A stretch of 64,000 bases of DNA from Haloprofundus marisrubri (GTDB lineage: Archaea; Halobacteriota; Halobacteria; Halobacteriales; Haloferacaceae): NCBI RefSeq assembly GCF_001469955.1, contig NZ_LOPU01000016.1, forward strand, positions 62,001-126,000. Reading direction: 5' to 3'. The position numbers and the translations under genes are program-made. Shown piece by piece: positions 1-8,800 of the stretch. The notes beneath the pieces are model-generated. The model was not told the origin of the DNA. It ran no database searches and saw nothing but the letters and a program-made list of their open reading frames with translations. Within the stretch, counting starts at the first letter, position 1, and each line of letters starts with the position of its first letter.

Positions 1-1269
1 GTGGCCGAAAAAGCCGTCGAGGGGACCTCTGTCGGGCGAATCCTGACGACCGAAGCCGTCGGCGACTACGAGTCGCTACCGGCGCTCGCGGCCGACGAGT
101 CGACCGAAATCACGGACCACGACGGCGACGACACCTCGGTCGGCCTCCACATGTACACCTCGGGGACGACGGGGCCGCCGAAAGCCGTCGAGTGCCAACA
201 CGAAAACTGGACGCTCAGCGCCATCGACTTCCAGAAACGGATGGGCCTCACCCACGAAGACACGCTGTTTACTGCGCTGCCGCTGTTTCACGCCAACGCC
301 CAAATTTACTCGACGCTCGGCGCGGCGGCGGCGGGCGCGGAAGTCGTCGTCTACGAGCGCTTCTCCTCCTCGCGGTGGTGGGACTGGTGCCGCGAACACG
401 ACGTAACGGAGTTCAACGCGATGGGAAGCATGCTGAAGATGCTCGACAACGTCGCCGAATCACCGGATGATTCGGAGAACCCGGTCGACCTCGTCTTCTC
501 GGCGGGGACGCCGCCGGAACTCATCGAACCGTTCGAGGAGCGCTTCGGCCTGCGCGTCGTCGAAGGCTACTCGCTCACCGAGGACCCACTTCTGATGCTC
601 AATCCGACCGACCCCGAGAAGCGACGCATCGGCAGTATCGGCCTCCCACCGGCGGAAAAGCGAATCAAAGTCGTCGACGACGACGGCGACCCGGTCCCGC
701 TGGGTGAGAAAGGCGAGATAATCCAGAACTGCCCGGCGTTGATGGCGGGGTATCACCGCCAACCCGACAAGACGGCCGAAGCCGTTCACGACGGCTGGTT
801 CTACACGGGTGACTACGGCAAACTCGACGAGGACGGCTTCGTCTACTTTCTCGACCGCAAGAAGGACATCGTCCGGCGAGCGGGCGAGAACATCTCCTCG
901 TACGAAGTCGAGGGCGTCATCAAAGCGTTGGACGCCGTCGACGAAGTGGCGGTCATCCCGAGTCCCGACGAGTTCTACACGGAGGTCGTCAAAGCGCTCG
1001 TCCGCGTCAAGGAGGGCCACGAGTTGACCGAGGCGGAAGTCGTCGAGACGTGCCGCGAGCATCTCGCATCGTTCAAAGTGCCTCGCTATATCGAGTTCGT
1101 CGAGGAGTTCCCGTACACGCCGACCGGGAAGATACAGAAACAGAAACTCCGGACGCGCGAGAAGGAAGAAGAGCTGAGTCACTGGGACCGTGAGTCCGAA
1201 TCCGAGTCCGATTCAGGCTCCGGTTCTGATTCCGATTTGAGCAGCGCGTCCGAGGAGGCCGACCGATGA
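1..1269 (+). CDS. AMP-forming acyl-CoA ligase, 5' end outside window
   Basis: Activates a carboxylic acid to its CoA thioester through an acyl-AMP intermediate. The visible 422 residues carry the P-loop signature MYTSGTTGPPKAV near residue 52, the GYSLTEDP segment near residue 188, the YTGDYGK/RKKDIVRRAGENIS hinge region around 263-293 and the C-terminal lysine motif PTGKIQKQKLR. The family usually has about 500-550 residues and the P-loop lies far too close to the first base, so roughly the first 100 residues are off the window and the GTG at base 1 is probably an internal Val codon. The protein ends in a Ser/Glu/Asp-rich low-complexity tail. Its stop overlaps the next start (ATGA), which implies translational coupling with the SDR. 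The substrate cannot be told. Confidence 0.9.
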   Translation: MAEKAVEGTSVGRILTTEAVGDYESLPALAADESTEITDHDGDDTSVGLHMYTSGTTGPPKAVECQHENWTLSAIDFQKRMGLTHEDTLFTALPLFHANAQIYSTLGAAAAGAEVVVYERFSSSRWWDWCREHDVTEFNAMGSMLKMLDNVAESPDDSENPVDLVFSAGTPPELIEPFEERFGLRVVEGYSLTEDPLLMLNPTDPEKRRIGSIGLPPAEKRIKVVDDDGDPVPLGEKGEIIQNCPALMAGYHRQPDKTAEAVHDGWFYTGDYGKLDEDGFVYFLDRKKDIVRRAGENISSYEVEGVIKALDAVDEVAVIPSPDEFYTEVVKALVRVKEGHELTEAEVVETCREHLASFKVPRYIEFVEEFPYTPTGKIQKQKLRTREKEEELSHWDRESESESDSGSGSDSDLSSASEEADR

Positions 1270-2039
1270 ACGCACTCGACTCCTTCGACCTCTCCGGGCG
1301 CGTCGCCGTCGTCACCGGCGGGACGCGCGGAATCGGCCTCGCCATCGCGGAGGGACTCGCCTCCGCCGGTGCGACGGTCGTTCCGACCTCTCGGACCGAA
1401 TCGGACGTCGAAGCGGCCGCCGAGACAATCGAATCCTACGGCGTCGACAGCCTCGTTTCGCCGACCGACGTGACCGACGACGACGATATCCACGCCCTGT
1501 TCGAGGAGACGGCCGACGCCTTCGGCGGCGTCGACGTCGTCGTCAACAACGCCGGCGTCAACCCGGCCGCCGCACTCGGCCGACCCGAGGACGTCGACAC
1601 CGAGGGCTACGAGTTCGTTCTCGACGTGAATCTGGGCGGCGCGTTTCGTTGTGCACAGGAGTCCGCAAAGTATCTCGCCGAGAGCGACGGCGGGTCGCTC
1701 GTCAACGTCGCCAGCGTCGGCGGCCTCGTCGGCTTGCCGCGCCAGCATCCGTACGTCGCGTCGAAACACGGTCTCGTCGGCGTCACGAAGAGCATCGCGC
1801 TCGACTGGGCTCCCGACGTTCGTGCGAACGTCGTCGCGCCCGGGTACGTCGCCACCGACCTCACCGAAGAAGTACGTGAAAACGAGACGCTCAAACAGTC
1901 GATAATCGACCGAACGCCGCTTTCGCGCTTCGCCGACCCCGAAGAACTCGCCGGTCCCGTGGTCTTTCTCGCCAGCGACGCCGCCAGCTACGTCACCGGT
2001 GCGTGTCTCGCCGTCGACGGCGGGTGGACCGCTCGTTGA
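1266..2039 (+). CDS. SDR-family oxidoreductase (3-oxoacyl reductase-like)
   Basis: NAD(P)-dependent short-chain dehydrogenase of 257 residues, the normal length of a classical SDR. It shows the Rossmann motif TGGTRGIG near residue 17, NNAG near 92, the catalytic Ser (NVASVGG) near 148 and YVASK with the Tyr-Lys pair near 161. The C-terminal AASYVTGACLAVDGGW is typical of FabG-like reductases. It is coupled to the upstream acyl-CoA ligase by an ATGA overlap and sits in a fatty/aryl acid degradation block, so a role as hydroxyacyl-CoA or alcohol dehydrogenase is likely. The exact substrate is an inference. Confidence 0.9.
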   Translation: MNALDSFDLSGRVAVVTGGTRGIGLAIAEGLASAGATVVPTSRTESDVEAAAETIESYGVDSLVSPTDVTDDDDIHALFEETADAFGGVDVVVNNAGVNPAAALGRPEDVDTEGYEFVLDVNLGGAFRCAQESAKYLAESDGGSLVNVASVGGLVGLPRQHPYVASKHGLVGVTKSIALDWAPDVRANVVAPGYVATDLTEEVRENETLKQSIIDRTPLSRFADPEELAGPVVFLASDAASYVTGACLAVDGGWTAR

Positions 2040-2051
2040 GAGGTCAGAAAC

Positions 2052-3044
2052 TCACCGATTTTCGGGGGCTAGCGCCTCGATAGTCTCCAGCGTCAGGTCG
2101 TCGTCGGCTTGTCGCGGCACGGTGAGCATCGGCCGGTCAAGCAGTTCCAAGTCGAGAATCGTCTCCAACTGCTCGGTTGCTTCGTCGGGCGTTCCGGCGA
2201 CGCCGAGAGCGCGGACCATCTCGTCGGTGACGGCGTCGCTGGCGGCCGCTCTGTCGCCGTTTCGCCACGCCTCGGCGACCCGGTCGGCCTCGTCGGGGAA
2301 CGCGGTGGCGACGGCGCGTCGGTAGCCCTCGCCGCTGCCGACGTAGTACGCGAGGTGGCCGCGGACGGCGTCGTACGCCTCGGTCTGGTCGTCGGAGACG
2401 GCCGCCGGAACGTACGGCGCGACGGCGGTTTCTTCGGGGTCGCGTCCTCGTTCTCGCGCCGCGTCGGCGACCACCTCGAACGCGTCGTCGAGGGTCTCGA
2501 ACGGGATATTGTGGGGAATCCAGCCGTCGCAGACGCGACCGGTCGCCCGACGGTTGGCGGGGCCGAGCGCCGCGTTGAACACCGGAATCTCGGCGTCGAG
2601 CCCCGGGAAGTCCGCGGTGTCGAACAGTTTCCCTTCGTAGTCGACGGCGTCCGCATCGCTCAGATACGATTTGACGAGTTCGACCGTCTCGTGGATGCGG
2701 CGGACGGGGTTGTCGTACTCCATGCCGTGGAGGTCCTCGATGGCCTTGGGCGTGCTCGCGCCGACGCCGAGCGTCACCCGCCCCGGCGCGAGTCGGTCGA
2801 CCGACGCCGCGGCCATGGCGATGACTGCCGGCGAGCGCGAAAACACGTTGACGATGGCGGTGCCGAGGTCGATTCGTTCGGTTCGGGTGGCGAGTTCGGT
2901 GAGTTGGACGAACGCGTCGGTTCCCCAGAGTTCGCTCACCCAGACGGCGTCGTACCCCCACTCTTCGGCGCGCTCGGCGACCGACACCGGCGATTTCTCC
3001 GAGAGGTCCGGGAGCAGCAGACCCAGCGGCGTCGACGTCGACAC
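2052..3044 (-). CDS. LLM-class flavin/F420-dependent oxidoreductase
   Basis: Luciferase-like TIM-barrel oxidoreductase of 330 residues. The start is a GTG four bases after the stop of the upstream acyl-CoA dehydrogenase; a longer reading frame exists but would overlap that gene in another frame. Family landmarks are the N-terminal GLLLPDL strand, AEEWGYDAVWVSELW, the SRSPAVIAMAAASVDRLAPG segment and GRVTLGVGAS. Archaeal members often use coenzyme F420 (Mer-like) instead of FMN, and an F420:NADP reductase gene lies at 59.3-60.0 kb. Tight spacing with the dehydrogenase suggests that the two enzymes act on the same acyl-CoA or aldehyde substrate. This is inference. Confidence 0.88.
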   Translation of the reverse strand: MSTSTPLGLLLPDLSEKSPVSVAERAEEWGYDAVWVSELWGTDAFVQLTELATRTERIDLGTAIVNVFSRSPAVIAMAAASVDRLAPGRVTLGVGASTPKAIEDLHGMEYDNPVRRIHETVELVKSYLSDADAVDYEGKLFDTADFPGLDAEIPVFNAALGPANRRATGRVCDGWIPHNIPFETLDDAFEVVADAARERGRDPEETAVAPYVPAAVSDDQTEAYDAVRGHLAYYVGSGEGYRRAVATAFPDEADRVAEAWRNGDRAAASDAVTDEMVRALGVAGTPDEATEQLETILDLELLDRPMLTVPRQADDDLTLETIEALAPENR

Positions 3045-3048
3045 GGGC

Positions 3049-4263
3049 CTACTCCCCGTACCGCGCGATGTTCTCCAGTTCCGAGTCGTCGACCTCCGAA
3101 AACGCGTCGCGGGCGATGACGCGCTTGTGGACTTCGTCCGCGCCGTCGACGAAGCGGAACTGCCGGACGTTCTGGTAGAAGTCCGCGAGTGGCAGGTCCT
3201 CGCCGACGGCGTTCGCACCGCACATCTGCATCGCCGTGTCGATGGCGTCTTGGACGACGTTCGAGGCGTAGAGCTTGCTCATCGACACCTCGATTCTGGC
3301 CTCGTCGCCGGCCGTGATTCGGTCGGCGGCGTGGCGGACCATACAGCGCGCCGCGTGGAGTTCGGTTTCGGCCTCTGCGACGGCAAAGCGAATCGCCTGC
3401 TTTTCGGCGACGGGCGACCCGAACGCCTGTCGCTCGCTGGTGTAGGCTTTCGCCACGTCGAGTGCGCGCTGAGCCATCCCCGAGTAGCGCATGCAGTGGG
3501 TGAGTCGCGCGGGGCCGAGACGCTGCTGTGCGATGGAGAACCCCTCGTTCTCCTCACCCATCAGGTTCTCGACGGGGACGCGGACGTCCTCGAACTTGAT
3601 TTCCGCGTGACTCGTTCCCAGCAGGCCGTCGGCCATGTGCGGAATCCCGCGTTCGATTTCGACGCCGGGCGTGTCGGCGGGAACGAGGATGATAGAACAG
3701 CCGCTGTAAGGGTGGGCGTCGAAGTCCGTGCGGGCCATCACGAGGAAGATGTCGGCTTCTAACCCGTTCGTCGTCCACCACTTGTGGCCGTTGATGACCC
3801 ACTCGTCGCCATCCTTTCTGGCCTCGGTTTTGAGCATCTTCGGGTCCGACCCGCCGCCCTGCATCGGTTCGGTCATACAGAATCCCGAGCGAACCTCCCC
3901 GGCGACGAGCGGACGGAGCCACTCGTCTTTCTGTTCGTCGGTGGCGACGAGTTCGAAGGTGTGCATGTTCCCCTCGTCGGGGGCGTCGACGCGGATGGCG
4001 GGCGCGGCCAACAGGCTCCGGCCGGCCTCCTCGAACGCCGGCAGCACGTCGCGGAACTGCATGCCCATCCCGCCGTACTCCTCGCTTATCTGCGGCGCGT
4101 AGATGTCGCGCTCGCGGGCTTCCTCCTGTAGGACGGCGAGTTGCTCCTCGCTCACCGGCCCATCGCCCAGTAGCTCACGCTCGACGGGGATGACCGTCTC
4201 GTCTACGAACTCTCGGACCCGGGCCGCGACGGCCTCCGCCTGCTCGGAATCGTCGTACTCCAT
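3049..4263 (-). CDS. Acyl-CoA dehydrogenase
   Basis: FAD enzyme that introduces the alpha-beta double bond into acyl-CoA. At 404 residues it has the normal length. It shows the helical N-terminal domain, the FAD/substrate motif FCMTEPMQGGGSDPKML around 130-146, NGHKWWTTNG, the loop RQAFGSPVAEKQAIR near 290-304 and the C-terminal DGADEVHKRVIARDAF. It is first gene of a two-gene unit with the LLM oxidoreductase. A TATA-like GCTTTTAGC on the minus strand (about 4284-4292) would place transcription at or next to the ATG, so the message is probably leaderless. It belongs with the hydratase and thiolase nearby in a beta-oxidation-like route. Confidence 0.93.
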   Translation of the reverse strand: MEYDDSEQAEAVAARVREFVDETVIPVERELLGDGPVSEEQLAVLQEEARERDIYAPQISEEYGGMGMQFRDVLPAFEEAGRSLLAAPAIRVDAPDEGNMHTFELVATDEQKDEWLRPLVAGEVRSGFCMTEPMQGGGSDPKMLKTEARKDGDEWVINGHKWWTTNGLEADIFLVMARTDFDAHPYSGCSIILVPADTPGVEIERGIPHMADGLLGTSHAEIKFEDVRVPVENLMGEENEGFSIAQQRLGPARLTHCMRYSGMAQRALDVAKAYTSERQAFGSPVAEKQAIRFAVAEAETELHAARCMVRHAADRITAGDEARIEVSMSKLYASNVVQDAIDTAMQMCGANAVGEDLPLADFYQNVRQFRFVDGADEVHKRVIARDAFSEVDDSELENIARYGE

Positions 4264-4387
4264 AATCGTTCATGCGCGTTCTGTGCTAAAAGCTCTCTCA
4301 CCGCGGCGATTTCCATGACGTTGAGACACGACCGACGACTTTTCCGGAACCGGACGAACTATCGACTTCTGTGCGGGTTGTCACCAC

Positions 4388-5152
4388 ATGACGAAACACG
4401 TCACCTACGAGTTCGCCGACGGCGTGAGTACGATACGACTCGACCGACCCGAGAAACTGAACGCGATGACGCTCCCGATGTGGGACGCCGTCGCTGACGG
4501 ACTCGACCGCGCCGACGACGACGGCGCTCGCGCGGTCGTGCTCACCGGTAGCGGCCGCGTGTTCTGTGCGGGCGACGACATCCAGTCGTTGGCCGACATC
4601 GAGAATCCCCGGGACGCCCGCGAACTCGCCGACACCGTCCTCGGCTGTTTCGGCGCTGTCGAACGTTCACCGGTGCCCGTCGTCGCTGCGGCGAACGGGT
4701 CGGCGTACGGCGGCGGCTTCGAACTCCTCATCTCGGCGGACCTCACCGTCGTCCCGCGCGACGCCGTCTTCGCACTCCCGGAGACGCGCATCGGCGCGTA
4801 TCCCTTCTACGGCGCGAAGCGACTCGCCCGTCTCGTCGGGCGACAGCGCGCCGCGGACCTCGCGTTGACCGGTCGCGAACTCGGCGCGGAGGAAGCCGTG
4901 GAGTGGGGACTGTTCGCCAGAGCCGTCGACGAAAACGAAGTCGAGGATACCGTTTCCGACATCGTGGCGGCGCTCAAGCGGTCCTCGCCCGCGTCGTTGG
5001 AGACGACGAAGACGTGGCTCAACGCCTCGCTGCGCTTTCCCGGTGAAGACGAGGCGATGCGAAACGGGCTGGGTTACCTTTTCTCGGGACCGGATGCCCG
5101 CGAAGGAGCACTGTCGTTTCTCGAAAATCGGGACCCCGAGTTCGCCGAGTAG
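4388..5152 (+). CDS. Enoyl-CoA hydratase/isomerase family protein
   Basis: Crotonase-fold protein of 254 residues. It has the N-terminal IRLDRPEKLNAM, the oxyanion-hole segment FCAGDDIQSL near residue 60, a second one at SAYGGGFELLISAD near 105-118, and ALPETRIGAYPFYGAKRLARLVG after it. One catalytic Glu position appears as ETRIGAYP, while other acidic positions differ from canonical hydratases, so hydratase versus isomerase cannot be decided. It stands divergent from the acyl-CoA dehydrogenase unit, which fits consecutive steps of acyl-CoA oxidation. Confidence 0.9.
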   Translation: MTKHVTYEFADGVSTIRLDRPEKLNAMTLPMWDAVADGLDRADDDGARAVVLTGSGRVFCAGDDIQSLADIENPRDARELADTVLGCFGAVERSPVPVVAAANGSAYGGGFELLISADLTVVPRDAVFALPETRIGAYPFYGAKRLARLVGRQRAADLALTGRELGAEEAVEWGLFARAVDENEVEDTVSDIVAALKRSSPASLETTKTWLNASLRFPGEDEAMRNGLGYLFSGPDAREGALSFLENRDPEFAE

Positions 5153-5179
5153 TCGGCGGCGTCCGCCCCGACACCGAAG

Positions 5180-5185
5180 TTTATG
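5180..5185 (+). promoter_or_regulatory. TATA-like box (TTTATG)
   Basis: TTTATG inside AAGTTTATG, centred 27-28 bases before the ATG at 5210. This is the usual haloarchaeal box A distance to the transcription start, so it predicts a transcript that begins at or beside that ATG. Confidence 0.55.
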
Positions 5186-5209
5186 TGCTCCTGTTCGAAT
5201 CGGCATGGT

Positions 5210-5296
5210 ATGAGCACACAACGCATGGTCGGGCGACCGGGGGCGGTAACCACGACCGGCACGCCCGAGACGACCGACCGGGGGACAGACCGATGA
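5210..5296 (+). CDS. Possible 28-aa leaderless upstream ORF coupled to acyl-CoA ligase
   Basis: A short frame beginning MSTQRMVGRPGAV, rich in Thr, Arg and Gly and without a recognisable domain. Its ATG coincides with the transcription start predicted from the box at 5180-5185, and its TGA overlaps the ATG of the following acyl-CoA ligase (ATGA). Without it the ligase mRNA would have an 80-nt leader with no clear Shine-Dalgarno, so the small frame may serve mainly to deliver ribosomes to the ligase start. It could also be chance. Confidence 0.4.
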   Translation: MSTQRMVGRPGAVTTTGTPETTDRGTDR

Positions 5297-6966
5297 CCTC
5301 CTACGAGGAACTCCGCGATTCCTTCTCGTGGGACCGAGTGTGGGACGGGTTCGACTGGGACGCTCCCGAGCGGTTCAACGTCGCCCACGAGACGGTCTGT
5401 CGGCACGTCGGCCGCGGGCCGGCCGTCTACTGGGAGGGCGCCGCCGAGGGCGAACGCGAGACGCTGACGTACGCCGACCTCGACGCACAGAGCGCACAGG
5501 TAGCCAACGCCCTCGAATCGCTGGGCGTCGAACGCGGCGAACCGGTGGCGACGCTCGTTCCTCGTCTTCCAGAACTGTATCCGACGTTCTTGGGAATCTG
5601 GCGACGCGGCGCGGTGTACGTCCCGCTGTTCACCGCCTTCGGACCGGACGCCATCTCGGTTCGTGCGGCCGACGCGGGCGTGAAGACCGTGGTCACGACG
5701 ACCGAGTATCGAGAAAACATCGCCGCCGTCGAGGACGAGATAGGTATCGAGAACGTCGTCGTCATCGACCGCGTGAGTGGCGAGGTAAACGGCGCTGACG
5801 CGAGCGTCGGCGACAGGGGTGTCTCCGGCGACGACATCGACTACAGGACGCTCGTCGGTGAGCAGTCGACGGAGTACGACACAGCAGAGACATCGGCGGA
5901 CGACCTCTGTACGCTGGAGTACACGAGCGGAACAACCGGTCCACCCAAAGGCTGCGAACTCACACATCGCGTGCTGGCGGCACTCTACCCGTATCTGGAG
6001 TGTTCGATGGACCTCGGCGACGACGAGACGGTGTGGGGTGCGGCCGACCCCGGATGGATGTACGGGCTGTTGACGGCGGGTATCGCGCCCGTGAGCATGG
6101 GCGTCCCGAACGTCGTGTACGAAGGCGAGTTCGACCCCGAGGCGTGGTACGCCGTGATGGAGCGCTACGACGTGACGAGTCTCGCCACGAGTCCGACCGC
6201 GTATCGGGGCCTCGTGGCCGCCGGCGACGCCCACGAGTCGTACGACCTCTCGCTGCGGAAAGGAAACAGTGCGGGCGAACCGCTGAACCCGGAGGTGATG
6301 CGCTGGTTCGACGAGGAACTCGGCGTGACGGTGTACGACCACTACGGCGTCACCGAGTGCGGGATGGTCGCCGGCAACCACCACGCCTGCGAGATGGCGG
6401 TCAAACCGGGGAGCATGGGCCGCCCGCTACCGGGGTTCGACGTGCGCGTCGTCGACCCGGAGACTGGCGCGGAGACCGAACCGGAGGAAGTCGGCGAACT
6501 CGCCGTCGCCTGCGGCGAGTCGACGTACTTCGGCGGCTACTGGAACGAACCGGAGAAGACCGCGGCGGCGTGGGTCGAAGGTGAGGACAAAGAACTGTTT
6601 CTGACCGGCGACGCCGCCGAACGCGACGGCGACGACTACCTCTGGTTCGTCGGCCGCGCCGACGACGTCATCCTCTCGTCGGGCTACCGAATCGGCCCGT
6701 TCGAGGTGGAGAGTACGCTGCTCGAACACGAGGCCGTCGCGGAGGCGGCCGTCGTCGGCGTTCCGGACGAGAAACGCGGCGAACTGGTGAAGGCGTACGT
6801 CGTCACCACGGATGGAATCGCTCACGACGACGAACTGGCCGCGTCGATTCGGGAGTTCGTCCGCGAGCGACTCGCCAAACACGCCTACCCCAGAGAAGTG
6901 GAGTTCCTCGACGAGTTGCCGAAAACCTCCAGCGGGAAGATTCGGCGCGTAGAACTCCGCGAGTAG
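5293..6966 (+). CDS. AMP-forming acyl-CoA synthetase (ACSM/acetate-CoA ligase-like)
   Basis: A second carboxylate-CoA ligase, 557 residues from the ATG at 5293 (MTSYEELRD). Motifs are LEYTSGTTGPPKGCELTHR near residue 210, WGAADPGWMYG near 248, YDHYGVTECGM near 348, LTGDAAERDGDDYLWFVGR near 437 and the C-terminal TSSGKIRRVELRE with the adenylation lysine. The WGAADPGW segment resembles acetyl/medium-chain acyl-CoA synthetases more than the 1-1269 ligase does. Sequence upstream of 5293 in the same frame has no family similarity, so the ATG overlapping the small upstream frame is preferred. It probably loads fatty or aromatic acids for this cluster. Confidence 0.92.
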   Translation: MTSYEELRDSFSWDRVWDGFDWDAPERFNVAHETVCRHVGRGPAVYWEGAAEGERETLTYADLDAQSAQVANALESLGVERGEPVATLVPRLPELYPTFLGIWRRGAVYVPLFTAFGPDAISVRAADAGVKTVVTTTEYRENIAAVEDEIGIENVVVIDRVSGEVNGADASVGDRGVSGDDIDYRTLVGEQSTEYDTAETSADDLCTLEYTSGTTGPPKGCELTHRVLAALYPYLECSMDLGDDETVWGAADPGWMYGLLTAGIAPVSMGVPNVVYEGEFDPEAWYAVMERYDVTSLATSPTAYRGLVAAGDAHESYDLSLRKGNSAGEPLNPEVMRWFDEELGVTVYDHYGVTECGMVAGNHHACEMAVKPGSMGRPLPGFDVRVVDPETGAETEPEEVGELAVACGESTYFGGYWNEPEKTAAAWVEGEDKELFLTGDAAERDGDDYLWFVGRADDVILSSGYRIGPFEVESTLLEHEAVAEAAVVGVPDEKRGELVKAYVVTTDGIAHDDELAASIREFVRERLAKHAYPREVEFLDELPKTSSGKIRRVELRE

Positions 6967-7093
6967 CGTCGTCGCCGGTGGACAGTCCCACCGACTCGGT
7001 GAACGTTCACTATCTCAGCCGTCGTAGTTCGTCTATGAACTGTCGTTCGGGAACGCCCGACCCGATACCGACCGGGACGGGAGAGCGAGACTG

Positions 7094-7375
7094 ATGGCGA
7101 GTTTCTTCGACCCCGGTCACGGTTTTCTCTCCTCGGCCGACGAGATAGCCGTTGCACTGCTCGCACTCGTCTTCTTCGTCGTCGTCGGTAGCGTCGCGGA
7201 GTATCTCGGCGATGCGAAGGGCGGCATGGTCCTCGGCGCTCTCGTCGGGTACGTTGCCGTCCTCCTTTACTGGGCTCCGCCCGTCTTCGCCAACGAGTGG
7301 CATTACGCGCTCGTCGCCGCAGTTCCGGTCGCCGTTCTCGTCTACTTCTACAGGGGTCGCCGCGATAGGTCGTAA
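7094..7375 (+). CDS. Small membrane protein, unknown function
   Basis: 93 residues with three hydrophobic segments, about 17-35, 44-62 and 70-86, and a basic C-terminus (YRGRRDRS), so the C-terminus is probably cytoplasmic. I do not recognise the family. It lies between the acyl-CoA ligase and the convergent quinone reductase. Codon use (GC-rich third positions) matches real genes nearby. Confidence 0.7.
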   Translation: MASFFDPGHGFLSSADEIAVALLALVFFVVVGSVAEYLGDAKGGMVLGALVGYVAVLLYWAPPVFANEWHYALVAAVPVAVLVYFYRGRRDRS

Positions 7376-7409
7376 CCGGCAGTACCCGTCGGTGACCACT
7401 GACGACCGT

Positions 7410-8372
7410 TCAGGGAACGACGACCAGTTTCCCCAGAAAACTCTCCTCTCGGACCCGTCTGTGGGCCTCCGCCACCTCGTCGAAGCCATACTCGCCGGCG
7501 ACGTCGACCCGGAGCAAGTCGTCCGCGAGGAGTCTGTCGACGCGCGAGAGCGGGTCGGCCAGTCGCGGCGCGTTGTACATGCTCATCAGGTGAAACTGCA
7601 GTTCCTTGCCGCCGGCGGCGGGGACGTTCGTGAACCCCGCCTCCAGATGCCGATTCCGGAAGAGGACGATGCGAGCGTACGGCGCGGCGACGTCGCAGTC
7701 GAACTGCAGGTAGCGTTCGAGCATGTGGTCGACGACGACGTTCGGGCCGCCCTCGGTCGCTTCGACCACCGCCGACTGGAGGTCGTCGCGGCGGTAGTCG
7801 AGCGTCGTCCGCGCACCGAGGTCCGACAGCGTGTCGTGATACTGTTCGCTCGCCGTCGTGACGACACGAGCGCCCGACGCGGCCGCAATCTGAACTGCGG
7901 CGTGGCCGACGCCGCCGCTGCCGCCGTGGATGAGACAGTATTCGGCGGGTTCGAGCGCCGCGTGGTCGACGATAGCGCGCCACGCCGTGACGGCGGCGAC
8001 GCCCGCCGCCCCCGCTTCGACGAACGAGACGCCGTCGGAGAGGTGGGCAACGCGGTCGGTCGGCGCGGTGACGTACTCCGCCGTCCCCCCGTAGCGGTCG
8101 TTGCCGAGGCCGGTGCCGAACACTCGGTTGCCGGCGTCGAACTCGGTGACTTCCGACCCCACCTCGTCGACGACGCCCGCGAAGTCGACGCCGGGGACCA
8201 TCGGGAGCGTGAACGGCTGGTACGACCCGTCGCGGAAGTACGTATCGACGGGGTTGACGCCCGCGGCCTTCACTTCGATTCGAATCTCGCCGTCGCTCGG
8301 AATCGGCTTCTCCACCTCGTCGACGCGGAGCACGTCCGGGTCGCCGTGTTCGTGGTACCGTATGGCACGCAT
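7410..8372 (-). CDS. Zinc-independent MDR alcohol dehydrogenase / NADPH:quinone reductase
   Basis: Medium-chain reductase of 320 residues. The N-terminal MRAIRYHEHGDPDVLRV and AAGVNPVDTYFRDG are characteristic of quinone oxidoreductases, and PMVPGVDFAGVVDEVG follows. The nucleotide-binding motif is IHGGSGGVGHAAVQIA near residues 149-164. No structural zinc Cys cluster is visible. The C-terminal HRRVREESFLGKLVVVP is standard. The ATG lies about 25 bases after a T-rich box (minus strand, about 8394-8401), predicting a leaderless mRNA. It may act on enones or quinones; the link to the neighbouring acyl-CoA genes rests on position only. Confidence 0.9.
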   Translation of the reverse strand: MRAIRYHEHGDPDVLRVDEVEKPIPSDGEIRIEVKAAGVNPVDTYFRDGSYQPFTLPMVPGVDFAGVVDEVGSEVTEFDAGNRVFGTGLGNDRYGGTAEYVTAPTDRVAHLSDGVSFVEAGAAGVAAVTAWRAIVDHAALEPAEYCLIHGGSGGVGHAAVQIAAASGARVVTTASEQYHDTLSDLGARTTLDYRRDDLQSAVVEATEGGPNVVVDHMLERYLQFDCDVAAPYARIVLFRNRHLEAGFTNVPAAGGKELQFHLMSMYNAPRLADPLSRVDRLLADDLLRVDVAGEYGFDEVAEAHRRVREESFLGKLVVVP

Positions 8373-8449
8373 GAGCGGCTATTGACTCGGGGAGAGAAAA
8401 ATGCGACCCCCGGGAACGGGGATTCGGCCTCGATTTCCTCCCCTTGCGA

Positions 8450-8800
8450 CTACACCGCCTCGAAGTAGAAGACCCCGTCCCGTCGTTCGACGAACTCCAC
8501 CGGGTCCTCGGGACCGACTTCGGGGTTGTCCTCGATTCGAGCGGTCACCCGCACGGACTCCGCGCCGCCGACGTCGACGACGGCCACCTCGAACGGTTCT
8601 TCGCCCTGTTGGTCTGAGCCGGGTACGCGAATCGTCGTCCGCGCGTACACCGTCCCGGACCCGTCGAGCGGCGCGTCCTCGAACTCCTCGGAGCTACACT
8701 CGCGGCAGACGAACGCCTCGTGGCCGTACAGTGCGCCACAGTCCGCACAGCGCGTCGCCGGGAACTGTGACGGTTCGGAGTCGGAGTCGAACTCAGACAT
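8450..8800 (-). CDS. DUF35 protein: zinc ribbon plus OB-fold, thiolase partner
   Basis: 116 residues with an N-terminal zinc ribbon (CADCGALYGHEAFVCREC, four Cys at about 17-35) followed by an OB-fold (GTVYARTTIRVPG and EPFEVAVVDVGG). DUF35 proteins bind archaeal and SCP-x-type thiolases and are thought to hold CoA or acyl groups in the complex. Its start lies inside the end of the thiolase gene (8-base overlap), so the pair is co-translated. Unusual acidic N-terminus MSEFDSDSEPS. Confidence 0.9.
   Translation of the reverse strand: MSEFDSDSEPSQFPATRCADCGALYGHEAFVCRECSSEEFEDAPLDGSGTVYARTTIRVPGSDQQGEEPFEVAVVDVGGAESVRVTARIEDNPEVGPEDPVEFVERRDGVFYFEAV

Noticed and set aside
3045-3218. N-terminal extension of the LLM oxidoreductase
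   Set aside because: The extra 58 residues are Ser/Thr/Arg-rich and overlap the acyl-CoA dehydrogenase in a different frame; the GTG at 3042-3044 starts exactly where family similarity starts.
5074-6384. Long minus-strand frame opposite the acyl-CoA synthetase
   Set aside because: Arg/Val/His-rich, no motif. A by-product of GC-rich third positions in the true gene.
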